From assembly GCF_000725495.1 (NCBI RefSeq), contig NZ_JNZD01000028.1, positions 62,001 through 126,000 of the forward strand: a stretch of 64,000 bases of DNA, read 5' to 3'. A program made the translations under genes and the position numbers. Within the stretch, counting starts at the first letter, position 1; each line of letters opens with the position of its first letter. The notes beneath the pieces were generated by a model. The model saw only the letters and a list, made by a program, of their open reading frames with translations. It did not search any database and was not told the origin of the DNA. The DNA comes from Streptomyces aureus (GTDB lineage: Bacteria > Actinomycetota > Actinomycetes > Streptomycetales > Streptomycetaceae). Positions 25,754-34,300 of this stretch are shown one piece after another.

Positions 25754-26144
25754 GCATTACCGTGTGACGGCTGTCCATCGTGATCGCAGGCGCACTGGCG
25801 CATCCTGCGCGGCCCGAGCAGCTCCCGCGCGCGGATGGTTCGCAGGAAATGACGGTGCCAGCTTGGGTCGGCGACCAGACTTGAAGTGGTGGTGCCGTTC
25901 TCATGCCCACAGCCGGTGTCTCGCCCGCAAGTTCCGGGCCTGGGGCAGCGATTCGGACGGACCCCTGTGGCCCGGCACTTCACCCAACTTGCTGAGCCAC
26001 ATGCTGGGCCGATGCGCGCGGCGCCGATTCCCCTACCGGTACCCCTACCGATCCCCCTACCAACTTCCCTACCGGCACCTTCACCTGCCCATCCCGATTC
26101 ACGCAGGTCGCACCCCTTGACCAGCCCCAACCAGCCGTCCCGAC

Positions 26145-26224
26145 AACCCTCTTACCGCTCCTCCGTCCTGTTCTGCCCCCTAGAAGGCGGGGGCAGAACA
26201 GGACGGAGGAGCGGTAAGAGGGTT
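26145..26224. repeat. Perfect 36-bp inverted repeat (hairpin)
   Basis: The arm 26145-26180 is exactly complementary to 26189-26224, around an eight-base loop TAGAAGGC. Weaker pairing continues outward. The arms contain CTTACCGCTCCTCCGTCC and its complement. It lies in a gene-poor stretch. It may be an extreme terminator or the fold-back remnant of a mobile element. Confidence 0.85.
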
Positions 26225-26766
26225 CGGGCATCGTCAGGTGGGCGTCGCACGTCGGGCGGCGGCCCTCCGCGCTCGCGCCGACCGAGCCGGCGCCCCGGCG
26301 AGGTGGTGAGGCGAGGAGCGGCCGGACACTGCACGGGCCCCTGGGGGATTTGCTCTGACATCTCCCGGTGTTCGCGCTGTCCCAACGACTGATGCGTCTC
26401 GACGTCACGAGGTCGGGCAGCGAAGCCGAAGCCGTCTGTTCTTTGGCAGCGCTGCCCACCCACGCCACCTGCCGACCTTCACGGGTGCGGCCTCAGTGGG
26501 GTTCCTCCATCGAGTCCTCGTGACCGTCGGGAAGGACGCTGAGCCGCCCCCAGGGGCCGTGCTTGCCCGCACAGGTCCCAGCCGAGGCGGACCAGATCGC
26601 CATCCCGCACAGCCTGGCATAGCAGTCCTGGAATGGCGGGAGAGCGGCGGACAGCTCGATGCCGAACTTCGCTTCCGCGGCCTCGACGCGTGCCCCTGCT
26701 TCCTGCACGCCAGGGTCGGACTACATAGCAAGCGGAAGTTGGGCAGGGAATGGGTCATCCACCCGG

Positions 26767-27000
26767 GCGGCGGCTGCGGTCCTGCTCGCTTCGTCTGCCG
26801 TCGGGAATGTCCGGGCACGGGGTCGTGTTGTGGGGGGTGTGGTTGTGAAGGGGACAGTGTCCCCGGGCCTCACCTATAGCCCATGAGGACGATCGTCCGG
26901 CTGAAGCCTCATGGTGCCTTTCGCCGCGTAGGCGACCGCCCTTCACCGCCACACGCACGTCGACGGCCCGCCCGGTACTACGGGGCGGGCCGTTTGCGTC
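26767..27000 (+). ncRNA. Structured dispersed element, copy 1 (candidate ncRNA)
   Basis: About 235 bp is shared with 60137-60372 and its last 165 bp with 30125-30285. Possible stems in order are GGGGAC-AGT-GTCCCC (26851-26865); CCATGAGG with CCTCATGG around GACGATCGTC; TCGCC-GCGTA-GGCGA; and a terminal GC-rich hairpin GGCCCGCCC/GGGCGGGCC followed by GTTTGCGTC. The element directly abuts the CRISPR remnant here. Strand is inferred from the terminator-like 3' end. A short frame starting ATGAGGACG is also open in all copies, so a small peptide is an alternative. Confidence 0.5.
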
Positions 27001-27023
27001 TTTCGCCGTCTGCGCCGCCTCGG

Positions 27024-27483
27024 CGGAACACCCTCGTGTCGGCGGGGTAGACGGCGGCAGCAGCTGCGCTCCCTCTTGGGCTTCGGAACACCCCCGCTTC
27101 GGCGGGGAAGACACACAGCCCGCACAGCCAGTCCGCGACCGGGACGGAACCCCCCCCACGTCGGCGGGTAAGACGTGACCCAGGCCCGGAACCCTGGTCC
27201 CGGTCAACGGAACACCCCGGCGGCGGCGGGGAAGACACGTTCTTCGGCAGGGGACCGGCCTTGGGCAGCGGAGCGCCCCCGCGTCGGCGGGGAGGACCGC
27301 GGGCGTGCTGCGGGGTCGTCGACCTTCAGCGGAACACCCCCGAGTCGGCGGGGAGGACTTCGGCCTTAACACGGGCCCGCGGAGACTGATCGGAACACCC
27401 CCGCGTCCGCGGGGGTGTTCCGATCGCCAAGGACTTCGGCGTCCAGTACCTCGGGTCCTCCCCGCCGATGCGGGGGTGGTCCG
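27024..27483 (-). CRISPR. Orphan, degenerate type I-E-like CRISPR array with an orientation flip
   Basis: Seven 29-30 bp repeats (27024, 27084, 27145, 27208, 27269, 27330, 27391) read CGGAACACCCCCGCGTCGGC-GGGGAGGAC or close variants on the plus strand, the complement of the GTCCTCCCCGC...GGGGTGTTCCG repeat of Streptomyces I-E systems. Spacers are about 31-33 bp. The seventh repeat is fused head-to-head with an opposite half to make a 32-bp palindrome (27391-27422). The eighth repeat (27455-27483) is in the opposite orientation. Repeats vary at several positions, and no cas gene is in the window. It is probably inactive. Confidence 0.8.
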
Positions 27484-27804
27484 ACGACGAGGACTGGGCC
27501 TAGGAACGGCCGTCAGAGTGTTGGGCCGACGCGACAAGGGGAGTGGTGTCAGCCTGATCGAGAACCTGTGCCAAGGCCAGTGTCGGCGGCCAGGTGGTGC
27601 GGGAGATCGTCAAGAACCTGCTCGGACGCGGCACGCCGACCCGCGAGGAGTTGAGTTGATCATGACCGTCGGTAACGCTTTACCCTGATTGCGACCACGC
27701 GTTCGAAACGCACGCAAATGCGAGGCGGCCCGACCAGCCGCCCCGGGGGAAACGCGGACTCCTGCCGTTGAACGGCGACTTGGGGTCCGTGCTCTGAGGA
27801 AAAC

Positions 27805-29652
27805 ATGCACCTGCACGTAAAACAGAAGATCGTCACACTCGCGACCGCCCTGTGCCTGACCCTGGGCGCGGGCACCGCCTCGGCGGCCGGGACGCCGTCG
27901 AAGCCAGCGGCGGAGCCCACCCTGCTGGAGATCGCGGCCAAGGTGGCGCAGTACTCCGACTGCGGCTCCCAGCCTCTGCTGGAACGGCCCTCCTGCCTCA
28001 AGGAGTTCGCCCTCAAATCCGCCAAGCTCGGCCTCGGCGTGGGCGTCTTCCTCTACGTCACCCGTGACGCGATGAAGGACGAGGGCAGCTCGTTCAAGGA
28101 ACTGGAGACGGCGCTGACCGAGCTGCACAAGCTCAAGCCCTACCTCCTGCTCGACCCGGACAAAGAAGCCGACCCGGCCAAGAAGAAGCAGATCTACGAG
28201 CAGACACTCAAGGCCTTCAAGGCCGCCAAACCGCATGTGGACAAGCTGCGCACCGACCTCGTCAGAGCTTCCCGCCTTCTCGACGCCCACACCGAGTCGG
28301 TTGAGGCCCTGGCCGTCCTCGCTGTCGCGGTCGGCGACTACTACCCCGATCCGAAGCCCGTCGATGACCGGCCAGCGAAGGACACCTGGGACATCGCGGG
28401 CTTCTTCAAGGACATCGGCAAGAGCCTGGACCAGATCAACGCCGGCTTCGACAAGATGAACGGCGCCCTCGATGACATGAACAAGGCCACCACCGAGGTC
28501 AACCGAGGCCTGGATCAGGCCAACAAGGGCATCGAGAAGGCCAACCGGGGGATGGACAAGCTCAACGAGGGAGTCAAGGAAGCCAACAAGGGGCTGGACG
28601 AGACCAAGAAGGCCGTCGAGGGCATCGACAAGGCCGCCTCCAAGCTCCACGAGATCCCGGACTTCGACTTCGACTTCTCCCAGCTCGCCGAGAGGATCGG
28701 GTCGAAGAACACGACCGCCGAGGAACGGGCCGCCCAGGAGCGCCGGATGTCCGTGCTGCTCAACCTGATGCCCGGGATCGGGGACGCCAAGGGCGTCATC
28801 GAAGCCATCACCGGCAACGACCTGGCCACCGGTGAGAAGGTGAGTGGCACCGACCGCGTGCTGGGCTCGCTCGCGCTCATGCGCTGGCTCAAGTACGGGG
28901 GCAAGCTGCTCCCGGAAGACATCAAGGCCGCTCGCAAGGGCGACAAGATGCCGAAGTGCAACAGCTTCCCGGCAGGCACGCGGGTCCTCATGGGCGACGG
29001 CACTACGGTGCCCATCGAGCAGATCACCGTCGGCGACAGTGTCCTGGCCACCGACCCGGAGGCGGGGATCACCGGCTCGCGGCCGGTCGAGGACACCATC
29101 TACACGCCCGACGACGAGGACTTCACCAGTGTCACTCTGGCCGGCGACGGGGGAGCGGAGCCGGCCACGCTCACCGCGACCGACCACCACCCCTTCTGGG
29201 TCGAGAACCGGGGGCAGTGGTCGGACGCCCGCGAGCTCAACTCCGGTGATGCGCTGCGCACCCCGGACGGCACCGCGGTGCGCATCGACAAGGTCGCGCA
29301 CTGGAAGGAGCCGCAGGGCGCCTACAACCTGAGCGTCAACGACCTGCACACCTACTACGTGCTGGCCGGATCCACACCCGTACTCGTCCACAACGCGTCC
29401 TGTGGTTTCATCAAGGGAGAGATCCCCGACGCGGCGGCCATCGAACGAGGCTCTCTGGTCAAGATCAAAGAGAAGCAGCTTGAGAAGGCGCTCAAGACCG
29501 TCGGAGAGGACCCCCACGGCTTCAAGGCCGACTGGGTGGGGAAGAACAACGTGTCGCGGTTCGACGCGATGCGCGACGGCGAGGGCAGGGTCGTCCTCGT
29601 GAGCAAGGACGGGAAGATCTTGGTTCCGACGAATTACAGGTACCGGCCGTGA
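27805..29652 (+). CDS. Secreted polymorphic toxin with PT-TG and Hint domains
   Basis: The 615-residue protein begins with a signal peptide (cleavage likely after ASA, residue 28). A helical region follows, then a coiled-coil-like block around 205-285 with repeats such as NKGIEKANRGMDKLNEG. A pre-toxin segment NLMPGIGDAKGVIEAITGND lies near 319-338. A Hint autoprocessing domain runs from Cys385 (CNSFPAGTRVLMGDGT) through TATDHHPFW to VLVHN at about 528-532. The final roughly 83 residues form the releasable tip (ALKTVGEDPHGFKADWVGK, NVSRFDAMRDGEGRVVLV); it resembles a group of short C-terminal toxin tips, but the activity is not certain. The gene overlaps its immunity gene by 4 bp. Confidence 0.85.
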   Translation: MHLHVKQKIVTLATALCLTLGAGTASAAGTPSKPAAEPTLLEIAAKVAQYSDCGSQPLLERPSCLKEFALKSAKLGLGVGVFLYVTRDAMKDEGSSFKELETALTELHKLKPYLLLDPDKEADPAKKKQIYEQTLKAFKAAKPHVDKLRTDLVRASRLLDAHTESVEALAVLAVAVGDYYPDPKPVDDRPAKDTWDIAGFFKDIGKSLDQINAGFDKMNGALDDMNKATTEVNRGLDQANKGIEKANRGMDKLNEGVKEANKGLDETKKAVEGIDKAASKLHEIPDFDFDFSQLAERIGSKNTTAEERAAQERRMSVLLNLMPGIGDAKGVIEAITGNDLATGEKVSGTDRVLGSLALMRWLKYGGKLLPEDIKAARKGDKMPKCNSFPAGTRVLMGDGTTVPIEQITVGDSVLATDPEAGITGSRPVEDTIYTPDDEDFTSVTLAGDGGAEPATLTATDHHPFWVENRGQWSDARELNSGDALRTPDGTAVRIDKVAHWKEPQGAYNLSVNDLHTYYVLAGSTPVLVHNASCGFIKGEIPDAAAIERGSLVKIKEKQLEKALKTVGEDPHGFKADWVGKNNVSRFDAMRDGEGRVVLVSKDGKILVPTNYRYRP

Positions 29653-30062
29653 GCGCGTTCCGGATGTACCTAAGGGTGGTCAGCGAATCCCTGCAGCCGC
29701 AGGAGATCTCCGCACGGCTGGGGCGCGAAGCGGACGAAGCGACCGCGATCGGCAGCCGCAGGCGCCCCCAGTCCCCACCCCGCAAGCACGCGACCTGGAT
29801 TCGCCACGTCCGGGCCCCGGGCGAGTCCCCGCGACCGGAGGCCCTCGAACCGGTGGTCCTGGCCTGGGGACCGGAGTTCGCCGCGGCGCTGGGGCGCTTG
29901 GCCGACTCGAAGGACGCCTATGTCTCCCTCGTGGTGGTCCAAGAGATCACCGACCCGGAGGACCCGCAGCAGAAGGGCATTTTCCTGCGCGCGGACCTGT
30001 TGGCCTGGCTGGCCCGGGCCGGAGCGTCGCTGGACATCGACCAGTACGTGTATCTCGACTGA
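29649..30062 (+). CDS. DUF4279-like protein, likely cognate immunity protein
   Basis: The GTG at 29649 overlaps the toxin stop (GTGA). The 137-residue protein shows the DUF4279 layout: LQPQEISARLGREADEA near the N-terminus, a tryptophan segment ATWIRHVRAP, and LRADLLAWLARAGASLDIDQ at the C-terminus. Small cytoplasmic DUF4279 proteins are often encoded immediately after polymorphic toxin genes, where they act as immunity proteins. Overlap, order and size all fit that role; direct inhibition is inferred. Confidence 0.75.
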   Translation: MSAFRMYLRVVSESLQPQEISARLGREADEATAIGSRRRPQSPPRKHATWIRHVRAPGESPRPEALEPVVLAWGPEFAAALGRLADSKDAYVSLVVVQEITDPEDPQQKGIFLRADLLAWLARAGASLDIDQYVYLD

Positions 30063-30124
30063 GCCGACCGCCGGGGCAGAATCCGGCCCCGGCTACACCA
30101 ATGCCGGTAGCCGATGACCTGGCC

Positions 30125-30285
30125 CAGGACAGTGTCTCCGGGCCTCACCTATAGCCCATGAGGATGATCGTCCGGCTGAAGCCTCATGGAGCCTTTCGCC
30201 GCGTAGGCGACCGCCCTTCACCGCCACACGCACGTCGACGGCCCGGCCCGTGATTCCACGGGGCGGGCCGTTTGCGTCTTCCGCC
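30125..30285 (+). ncRNA. Structured dispersed element, copy 2 (candidate ncRNA)
   Basis: This copy keeps the CCATGAGG/CCTCATGG stem, the TCGCC/GGCGA stem and the terminal GC hairpin. In the terminal stem, copy 2 has CCGTG-ATT-CCACGG where copy 3 has CCGCG-ATT-CCGCGG, a paired change that keeps the helix. Homology with copy 3 continues for some 200-250 bp beyond this feature (for example GGCTGCGCGACAG and GGGCAGGAGGAA). Confidence 0.5.
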
Positions 30286-30660
30286 GGCTGCGCGACAGCA
30301 TCGAGCCGCCTCGCAGCCCACGGCCTGTGCCGGGCGGTCGATCCCGGGCGCCCATCGGTACCGGGGTTCAGCGTCTGCCGGGGCGGTGCTTGGCCATGAG
30401 CAGGGTCAGTGGTCCCGCGGGCAGGAGGAATCGCTCTTGATTGCACGCCCCGTGATGGAAGGTCCGTGGCCTTCCCTGGGGAAGGGAGCCGTGCCGTTTT
30501 CGACGACGAGCGGCCCACGTCGGGAAGGGGGTGTGGCCCGGCCCCGCCAGAGCGCGGACAAGGAACGGGCCATGGCTGAGAACCCTAGACCGGGCAGCGG
30601 CATCCAGAGCTCTCAGGCGTTCGCGCATCAGGTCCACTCCCACGTACGCGACCCTGGTCC
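30286..30660. other. Duplicated noncoding or decayed sequence downstream of element copy 2
   Basis: Stretches match 60373-61080 with insertions and deletions. On the minus strand, ERFLLPAGP and RERLRALDAAARSRVLS are preserved in both places, so this may be the relic of a duplicated gene. No intact frame is convincing. Confidence 0.4.
30547..30599 (+). repeat. Dispersed repeat B, copy 2
   Basis: CCAGAGCGCGG at the left and GAGAACCCTAGACCGGGCAG at the right are shared with 61003-61054; the outer motifs also occur at 25332-25382. Confidence 0.6.
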
Positions 30661-30750
30661 AACGATCTGAGGCCCGTCCGGATACGGCGCAGCGCGCGAT
30701 GACGGGGGTCTCTGGGGCCACGTCGGGGCAGCAGTGGTCGACGCTGTTCC

Positions 30751-31050
30751 AGTCCGTCGTCAGGCAAGGCCGTCGGCCTCCCGCCCGAGCCTAAGGCCGC
30801 GCAACGCCAGGCTTTCCTCAGGGGCCTGAACGCCATCGACACCGACATCGTCCACGGCAAGGACGACAAGGCGGTACATCGCGGCATCGACACGTGCGGC
30901 ATCCTCAAGAGGTTCCCGGGCGACAAGGCCAAGCAGATCGATCAGACCAACCAGCGCTGGAGCAGCCCCACCCACCCGGAGGGGCATGGCCTGACCAAGG
31001 CCGCAAAGATCCTCGACGTGGCGCACCAGAACATCTGCCCCGACTTCTGA
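30751..31050 (+). pseudogene. C-terminal fragment of a secreted hypothetical protein
   Basis: Frame 1 gives SSGKAVGLPPEPKAAQRQAF, then NAIDTDIVHGKDDKAVHRG, TCGILKRFPGDKAKQIDQTN and AHQNICPDF-stop at 31048-31050. This resembles the conserved C-terminal domain (two cysteines, DIVHGKxDKAV) of small Streptomyces lipoproteins. No start, signal peptide or lipobox precedes it; upstream sequence is the dispersed-repeat region. I read it as a gene whose 5' half was replaced. Confidence 0.6.
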
Positions 31051-31223
31051 TCAACCCGCTCATCGGCCCGGCCGTGCACAGCACGGCCGGGCCCGCGGGC
31101 ACGACTCGGTCACGAGTACGGCTGCCCGGTGTGTGGCGAAGCTCCAGAGGCTCTGCCGGCTGTGGCGGGCTGGGGTGCGTAGAAGGCGTCGTCGGCCTCG
31201 TGTTCATTTGTACCGCTGGGAAC

Positions 31224-31817
31224 CTACTGGGGGTCGGTGCTGCCGGGTTCGGGGAACATCGAGGGCTTCGTGAGCGGCGAGCCTTTCAGGCACGGAGTGT
31301 TCGCGAGCACGTCCGTCTCGCCGAAGCCCTTCACGTAGGAGACAAAGATGGTGAATTTCCCGAACTTGCCCGGGGACGTGTATCGCCCCCTTTTGCCCTG
31401 AGCGCGCCATCCGCCCATGGTCCAACCCTGTTTCTGGAGGTCGGCTCGGACTTGCGGGCCAACGTCCGCAGATCCCGCCCCCTGAAGGAGCGACATGATG
31501 ACCGTGTGTCTGGCGGTGCCCGGATCCTGGCAGTTGGGAGCGGTCTTCACGGCGGGATGTACGGCGCCGATCGGGGGCGGTCCCGACTTCCGTGCAGCCG
31601 CGGTCACCTTGAGCAGCAGTTCGTGGAGGCGCTCATCGGCTTGGTTGAGCGTGGTGGCCGTAGTCAATGACTGCGTGGTGGCCGTAGTCGGTGACTGCGT
31701 GGTTGCGGAAGTCAAGGGCTGTGTGGTGGACGTGGGGGAGGCCTGTGAGTCCGAGCAGGCTGTGACCAGCGCGAGAGTTCCCAGAGCGGCACATATGGAT
31801 ACTCGACGTCGACGCAC
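31224..31817 (-). CDS. Small lipoprotein of unknown function
   Basis: A GTG at 31817 with AGGGGAAA upstream starts a 197-residue protein. The N-terminus is RRRRVSICAALGTLALVTAC, a lipoprotein signal with LVTAC as lipobox. A Thr/Ser/Gln-rich spacer follows, made of a near-repeat (QPLTSATTQSPTTATTQSL). The globular part has two further cysteines (APNCQDPG, ANTPCLKG) and KFGKFTIFVSYVKGFGETDV. Similar small lipoproteins are common in Streptomyces; no function is apparent. It lies between a dead fragment and the SUKH gene, transcribed away from both. Confidence 0.75.
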   Translation of the reverse strand: MRRRRVSICAALGTLALVTACSDSQASPTSTTQPLTSATTQSPTTATTQSLTTATTLNQADERLHELLLKVTAAARKSGPPPIGAVHPAVKTAPNCQDPGTARHTVIMSLLQGAGSADVGPQVRADLQKQGWTMGGWRAQGKRGRYTSPGKFGKFTIFVSYVKGFGETDVLANTPCLKGSPLTKPSMFPEPGSTDPQ

Positions 31818-32192
31818 GGTTTCCCCTAGAAGATCGCAAAGAGAGCCGATGGTATCTCCAGAGGTCCGGCCGGGCCATGGGGGCTTCCTGCGGCCGTCCG
31901 AGGCCGACCATCGCTACGCGAACACGGCCGTTACCCAGTTCCTCCCGTCGGCTTACGCCGCGGACGTGCGGCACTCGGTCATCGACCAGGTCACCCACTG
32001 AAGCTCCGTGCTGGTGCACCAGCACCTTCACCGAGGACCAGCACCGGCCCCTGGCCCACTACTGCCACCGCATGCTGCGCCGACTGCAGGAGCACTGCAC
32101 CGCGCGGGCCCGAGCCCACTGACCGGGTGGGCGGTTTGCAGCTCACGGCGGTCACCATCACCGGGCATGACCAGCCTTGATAGAACGGCTTC
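31818..32192. other. 375-bp gap with a short plus-strand relic
   Basis: At about 32009-32122 one plus frame gives TFTEDQHRPLAHYCHRMLRR and stops at 32122. It has no start with a ribosome site and may be a relic of a longer gene. Upstream bases likely hold the lipoprotein promoter. Confidence 0.3.
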
Positions 32193-32594
32193 ATGAGTGC
32201 GAACGACGACCAGATCGCGCAGGCCGAGCGCCGCTTCGGAGCCCGGCTTCCCGAGGACTACCGGCGCTTCCTGGCCGCGGAAGGGAGCCTCGCCCGGTTC
32301 GTTCCTCCTGCGGACGACTTCCTGATGATCAATCCTGTTGAGGAGCTGATCGCAGTCAATGAGGCCGACGACTTCCAGGAACGCTTCCCCGGGAGCGTCG
32401 TCATCGGAGGAGACGGAAGCCGCGAGCTGCTTGCCTACGACTTTCGGCAAGAGCCCCCGCCCCTCGTCCTGCTCGACGTCTCCGCTCAGGACTGGTCGTC
32501 CGCCGTCCACCAGGCACCCTCGTTCTCTGCCCTGCTCGAGCAGTTTCCCGAAACCGGATGGAAATGGGACGATTCCGAACCCCCTCCCTCCTGA
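32193..32594 (+). CDS. SMI1/KNR4 (SUKH) family protein, probable immunity protein
   Basis: The 133-residue protein starts at ATG 32193. The SUKH signature is clear: IAQAERRFGARLPEDYRRFL, then a short strand segment ending DDFLMINPVEELIAVNE, and SVVIGGDGSRELLAYDFRQ with the conserved GGDG...YD pattern. SUKH proteins are the commonest immunity family of bacterial polymorphic toxins and also occur as stand-alone regulators. No toxin gene is adjacent on the same strand, so it may be an orphan immunity gene against a toxin from elsewhere. It is the clearest intact gene in 31-34 kb. Confidence 0.82.
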   Translation: MSANDDQIAQAERRFGARLPEDYRRFLAAEGSLARFVPPADDFLMINPVEELIAVNEADDFQERFPGSVVIGGDGSRELLAYDFRQEPPPLVLLDVSAQDWSSAVHQAPSFSALLEQFPETGWKWDDSEPPPS

Positions 32595-32766
32595 CGGGCG
32601 TAACGGGTGCCTGATCCGTCTGGGCTGGCGAAGTGCGCCGCTGCGACGCAGGCCGTAATTGACGACCGTTTTGGTGACGATATGCCTGTGACCTGCAGGT
32701 CAGCCGTATCCGTATCGAGATCCGCCTCCGCCTGACCCGTACCGCCTGGGTGCCTAAGATCCACTG

Positions 32767-33378
32767 ATGCACCGATCCCCCTCCGAGCTCATTGCGCAGT
32801 GCCGGGAAAACTTCGGCTCCGGGCCGCGGTCGTTCTCCTGGCGAGAGCGGCGGACGTATCTGCGCATACCTCGTCGGATATGGATGTCCGGCGATCCCCT
32901 GCTCGAGATTCTCAAACGGCAGGACTTTCTCCTGGAGCAAGGCGTCGTGGTCTGGGCGTCCTTGGTGCAGGCCAACAATCTTCTGTACGAACCGGGCCGT
33001 ACCGATCACCCGGCCGTCGTGCTCTACTGCGCGGACCAGGAGTTCGACGACCATCCCGAAGACCTGCGCTACGTGGCACGCACTCTGTTCTCCGTCAAGG
33101 GCAAGCTTTTGCCGGAGCCGCTGCTGCAGCCCTTCGCCAACATGCTCTGCAGGGAACTGTCCCGCGAGATGCGGATGCCGGTCCCACCAAGCCTGACCGG
33201 CAGCCCCGCCGTGTACTGCACGAATGTGATGGTTGCCCGGCGGCACTTGCCGGCAGGAACACTCGACCACGCACTCTTCCCGTTGATCATCCATCCCACC
33301 TGCGACGAAACGATGATCCTGCCCAGCCGCTTCTGGCCGGACGACTTGCGTAACGCCTGGGAGAGCGTGCCGGCCTGA
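32767..33378 (+). CDS. Hypothetical protein (203 aa)
   Basis: An ATG at 32767 opens a 203-residue frame with good codon bias. The product has a basic N-terminus, then LLEILKRQDFLLEQGVVVWA and LVQANNLLYEPGRTDHPAVV and ends PLIIHPTCDETMILPSRFWP. It looks like an intact cytoplasmic alpha/beta protein. I do not recognise the family. Its place after a SUKH gene in a toxin/immunity region makes an immunity or accessory role possible but unproven. The 305 bp that follow (33379-33683) contain no supportable gene. Confidence 0.6.
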   Translation: MHRSPSELIAQCRENFGSGPRSFSWRERRTYLRIPRRIWMSGDPLLEILKRQDFLLEQGVVVWASLVQANNLLYEPGRTDHPAVVLYCADQEFDDHPEDLRYVARTLFSVKGKLLPEPLLQPFANMLCRELSREMRMPVPPSLTGSPAVYCTNVMVARRHLPAGTLDHALFPLIIHPTCDETMILPSRFWPDDLRNAWESVPA

Positions 33379-33683
33379 GTCCGCACACCGTGCACGACGA
33401 CGAGGCCGTTGCGGCCCGGTTCACCTGTTCGCATCCGCTGGCTTACACCCTGCGTTCCAGCACGGGCCGCGGACGCCGGCCCGGTGGGGGAGGGCGGTAG
33501 CCGGTGGTGGAAGCGAGGTGCTCGCAGACTCCGCCGAATTCGGGCAGCGCGACTACCCATTCCTTCTCCAGGACCGGGAAGAACTATTTGGCCTGGGGGG
33601 ACTGGTGGGTGGTCTGCCAGGTGTAGCCGGGACTGCTGACGAGGGCCCGGTGGCGGGCTCCGACACCCTGCGGAGGCGTTCGC

Positions 33684-33962
33684 ATGACCTTGACCTCGGC
33701 CCACAGCACAGATGGCGTTCTCCTCGAAGGCCGGGCGCAGAGGCTGATCACGTCGGCCGCGTCCGTCGGCGAGCGGGCCGCCGGGCAGGCTCTGGTCGAG
33801 GAAGAGACGATCCTCGCCTGCGAGAGTGTGCAGCGGGGGCTCGGTCTCAGCGTCTCGCTGGCCGCGGTGTCCGGCCTCGACGAACGGCGCCTGGCGGTCA
33901 TGCTCCGCGCCATTGCGCGCCTCGCAGGGAATGACACCCTCGCGGTGGGCACCCGCATCTGA
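33684..33962 (+). CDS. Small helical hypothetical protein (92 aa)
   Basis: An ATG at 33684 is preceded by GGAGG at a good distance. The 92-residue product is predicted almost wholly helical (LITSAASVGERAAGQALVEE, LAAVSGLDERRLAVMLRAIA) and ends GNDTLAVGTRI. No transmembrane segment or DNA-binding motif is certain. It resembles small ANTAR/RNA-binding-like helices only loosely (Ala-rich, AVMLRAIAR), so I leave it unassigned. Confidence 0.5.
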   Translation: MTLTSAHSTDGVLLEGRAQRLITSAASVGERAAGQALVEEETILACESVQRGLGLSVSLAAVSGLDERRLAVMLRAIARLAGNDTLAVGTRI

Positions 33963-34150
33963 CTCTCGCCCCCCGCCCCGTGGCCACCAGCGAAGAGGTA
34001 CCCGCTCCCTGAGCCAAGGGCGGGCCGGTGTCGGCTGTCCGTCCGTCCTCGGCACCCCAGGCGACATGAGGGCGGCGGGCTCGGCTCGAACTGACGAACC
34101 CACCGCGCACCGCCTCTGTAGCCCGCCAATCTGGGTGTCTGGCCATTCCG

Positions 34151-34300
34151 GTGATCGCGTACTCGCCCGACGAGGAGGGCGGCCGCCGCGTCGGCGTAGA
34201 CGGGGTGATGCCCGGCCTGGCCTATTCAGTTCGCGACGTTGCCGCGCTGGCCCAGACCGCGGGCCCTCAGGACTTCGACGAGATGGCCCATGGGTCGTCG
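34151..34300 (+). pseudogene. Short fragment of a hypothetical protein
   Basis: One plus frame reads VIAYSPDEEGGRRVGVDGVM and GLAYSVRDVAALAQTAG, a coherent alpha/beta start, and then runs into the 3' end of the opposite-strand gene. The downstream part is missing or replaced. Treat as a relic. Confidence 0.3.

Noticed and set aside
27024..27483. An active CRISPR-Cas system
   Set aside because: No cas genes are found in the window, repeats are degenerate and the orientation flips, so it is reported as a remnant only.
26755..27537. A long minus-strand open frame with recurring Pro/Thr/Arg-rich units
   Set aside because: It is the translation of the CRISPR repeats and the adjacent structured element; periodicity equals repeat plus spacer, and no ribosome site exists.
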